Assembly: GCF_000970675.1 (NCBI RefSeq)
Contig: NZ_LAJA01000004.1
Location: forward strand, 155,929 to 219,928
DNA from: Domibacillus tundrae
Lineage (GTDB): Bacteria; Bacillota; Bacilli; Bacillales; Domibacillaceae
Length of the DNA: 64,000 bases
Direction of reading: 5' to 3'
Shown here piece after piece: positions 62,416-64,000 of this stretch; position 1 is the stretch's first letter, and each line of letters starts with the position of its first letter. A program made the position numbers and the translations under genes. A model generated the notes under the pieces. That model ran no database searches and had not been told where the DNA came from. It saw nothing but the letters and a program-made list of their open reading frames with translations.

Positions 62416-63052
62416 AATTAGCGGATCCTATTTATTAAACGTGCCTTATTTAAGCTATGCCATAAACCCATATTTGGCTGTTCCGCTTATTTACATATGG
62501 TAGCGTACAAAAGCAGGTATCATAAACTCCCTAGCGGAGACGGCTTCAAGTAACGGAGAATTCCTAGTGAAATTTTATGATAGGACCAAAAAAACAATTA
62601 AACGTATTTTAAACAGCGATTAAATGGATTGATTTTTATGATAAAGATGATGAAACGAATAGACTATGATGAGCAAGCCCTTAAAGGCATTTGTAGCCTA
62701 TTTTATAAAGAAGGCAGTATAGACACAAGATGAAAAGTGGAAAAACGCCTGTAGAGGACATAAGCTACGCCCAGATGATCGCTTTAGTTTATAAAGCAGA
62801 TGATGATATTTATATAAAGAAAACCTTCTCTTCCCAATAAAAAAGAATGTTTTGATTTTCTTATAGTACTAACCATGCTGGTTAGTTGAAGAAGAAATGA
62901 TAAAATATGTAAAAAAACTCTATTTGGGGTGCGATTAAAACCTAATCCATGACTTTTATTTTTTATTGCTATTTTTTTACACAGATTAAATGGTAAGATG
63001 GCACTAAGTTTCTTTTTATTCCATAAGTAATTAAGCAAGGGAGTGTCCCATA
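62416..63052. other. 640 bases of decayed sequence
   Basis: Holds a second copy of the MVAYKSRY peptide frame (62497-62553, MVAYKSRYHKLPSGDGFK) and a 28-codon piece (MIKMMKRIDYDEQALKGICS) without a ribosome site. The last 200 bases are AT-rich and probably carry the promoter of the PAS-STAS gene; no promoter can be named with confidence. Confidence 0.5.
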
Positions 63053-63829
63053 ATGAGCGAGCATACGAAAAAAGATATTTTTAATTTTTATAGCGATGAT
63101 TTATTTCGCCTAATCGTTGACAATACATTTGAAGCGATGGTTTTACATGCCGATTATAAAGTCGTTTATATAAATGAAACAGGAGCAAGACTGCTCGGAG
63201 ACAGTAGTGAGGAACTACGGGGAGCAAACGTCCTGGATCTCTTCTTGGAAGAATCAAAAGAAGCGATTCGAGAAAGGGTTAGATGTGCCTTAGAAGAACA
63301 AAAGGCTGGCGGGCTAATCGAAGAAACCATTCAATCCTTAAATGGAACTCAATATGAAGTAGAATTATACTGTCATCCTTTCGAATTTAAAGGAGAAAGA
63401 GCCGTTCTTTCTGTTTTTAGAGACATTGGTGAGAAAAAAGAATTGGAAAGACAATTAAAGAATAAGATAAATGAATACTCAACACCTATTGTTCCTTTAT
63501 TGGATGGAATCTCTGTTATTCCATTGGTAGGTAACATTGATGAGGAAAAGGCAAGAATGCTTATTGAAAATTTACCTTCACAAATCAAGGGATTCCAAGA
63601 TACAAAACATATTATTATTGATTTTTCGGGTATTTATAATATAGATGAACTGGTTATTGAATTTTTGTTTAAAATTGAAGGGATTATGAGATTACTTGGA
63701 ATTAACCCTATTTTTACAGGCATAAGACCTGAATTAGCTGTAGGGGTAGTTGCAATTGGGAGAGACCTGTCAAATATCAGGACCGAGAGTACGGTTAAAA
63801 AGGCTTTAACTTCTTTAAAGGGTAAATGA
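63053..63829 (+). CDS. PAS-STAS domain protein (RsbR/YtvA-like)
   Basis: 258 residues, ATG with AGGGAG about 10 bases upstream. PAS domain (~12-125; FEAMVLHADYKVVYINETGA, FRDIGEKKELE) followed by a STAS domain (~140-258; TPIVPLLDGISVIPLVGNID, KHIIIDFSGIYNIDELVIEF). This is the architecture of stressosome-type RsbR paralogues that regulate sigma-B. At the position of the RsbR phospho-Thr in the strand-turn motif (DxxGVPxxDT) there is Glu (FSGIYNIDE), so it may not be phosphorylated. Monocistronic, with a terminator after it. Confidence 0.9.
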   Translation: MSEHTKKDIFNFYSDDLFRLIVDNTFEAMVLHADYKVVYINETGARLLGDSSEELRGANVLDLFLEESKEAIRERVRCALEEQKAGGLIEETIQSLNGTQYEVELYCHPFEFKGERAVLSVFRDIGEKKELERQLKNKINEYSTPIVPLLDGISVIPLVGNIDEEKARMLIENLPSQIKGFQDTKHIIIDFSGIYNIDELVIEFLFKIEGIMRLLGINPIFTGIRPELAVGVVAIGRDLSNIRTESTVKKALTSLKGK

Positions 63830-63873
63830 TTGAAAATAAAGTGGAATATCAGTATGAGTGATCATATATTTAA

Positions 63874-63898
63874 AGCCTCCACTACTGGAGGTTTTTTT
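63874..63898 (+). terminator. Terminator of the PAS-STAS gene
   Basis: AGCCTCC / GGAGGTT stem with loop ACTACT, then TTTTTT. I see no gene in 63899-64000. Confidence 0.8.
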
Positions 63899-64000
63899 AG
63901 TGGTTATTGAACTTCCATGTAAGAACGAGTTTCCTTACATAATCTTGTGGTGCAGTGGTTGTGTTGCATGGATGGCTAACGGGGCAGCATTCCTGTTAGA

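Noticed and set aside
1..64000. CRISPR array
   Set aside because: No regularly spaced direct repeats of 24-40 bases with unique spacers on either strand, and no cas genes.
63900..64000. tRNA-like sequence near GGTGCAGTGGTTG at the right edge
   Set aside because: No acceptor stem, anticodon loop or TTCGA arm can be drawn. No rRNA or tRNA gene was found elsewhere by eye.

Overview
The window reads as chromosomal DNA from a low-GC, endospore-forming Bacillaceae member. The spore genes support this: an H-type small acid-soluble spore protein, spore-coat transglutaminase Tgl, two YjcZ-like proteins, Spo0M and a SinI-like micro-protein. Strong GGAGG ribosome sites and frequent GTG/TTG starts fit as well. 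I cannot fix genus or species; a Domibacillus- or Bacillus-like organism is an inference.

Layout. 0-6.1 kb: a tight catabolic operon (oxidoreductase, solute-binding lipoprotein, two ABC permeases, TIM-barrel isomerase, second oxidoreductase) closed by a terminator. 6.2-15.4 kb: small conserved genes, a broken phosphotransferase, a DUF421 protein, tgl, two yjcZ genes and a decayed gamma-glutamyltransferase. 15.4-18.7 kb: three IS4-type transposase wrecks around a frameshifted LytTR regulator. 18.7-22.2 kb: a PAS-GAF histidine kinase and a GAF-GGDEF-EAL protein. 22.6-25.2 kb: remains of an integrated element (truncated integrase, intact ImmA-type peptidase, half a kinase). 25.5-27.0 kb: an IS608-like element carrying only TnpB, just upstream of terC. 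28-33 kb: small genes and decayed phage genes (repressor, DnaC-like loader). 33-45 kb: mostly chromosomal genes (MOSC protein, DbpA helicase, secreted ADPRibase-like phosphatase, GNAT, glutathionyl-hydroquinone reductase, DUF1456, YgjP-like, Spo0M) interrupted by phage scraps and by a 377-bp copy of part of the MOSC gene. 45-63 kb: an accessory graveyard of short phage-type genes, many as single-gene cassettes with their own terminator, with intact genes among them (DUF6173, DUF2971, soluble chemoreceptor, membrane kinase, sspH, holin-like). 63-63.8 kb: a PAS-STAS protein.

How the genes may work together. The first six genes would import a sugar or cyclitol and convert it by oxidation, isomerisation and oxidation/reduction. 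Signalling genes are numerous (two kinases plus one half-kinase, LytTR regulator, GGDEF-EAL enzyme, two chemoreceptor-like proteins, PAS-STAS). The most striking link is a c-di-GMP-I (GEMM) riboswitch at about 46.64-46.73 kb on the minus strand, directly upstream of a SinI-domain micro-protein. In other bacilli SinI relieves SinR repression of biofilm genes, so a c-di-GMP input could feed this switch. The same window encodes a putative c-di-GMP enzyme.

The pseudogene load is very high: more than twenty frameshifted, nonsense or deleted genes. It fits repeated phage and IS turnover. Single-base frameshifts in otherwise good genes could also be sequencing errors, and read-level checking would separate the two.
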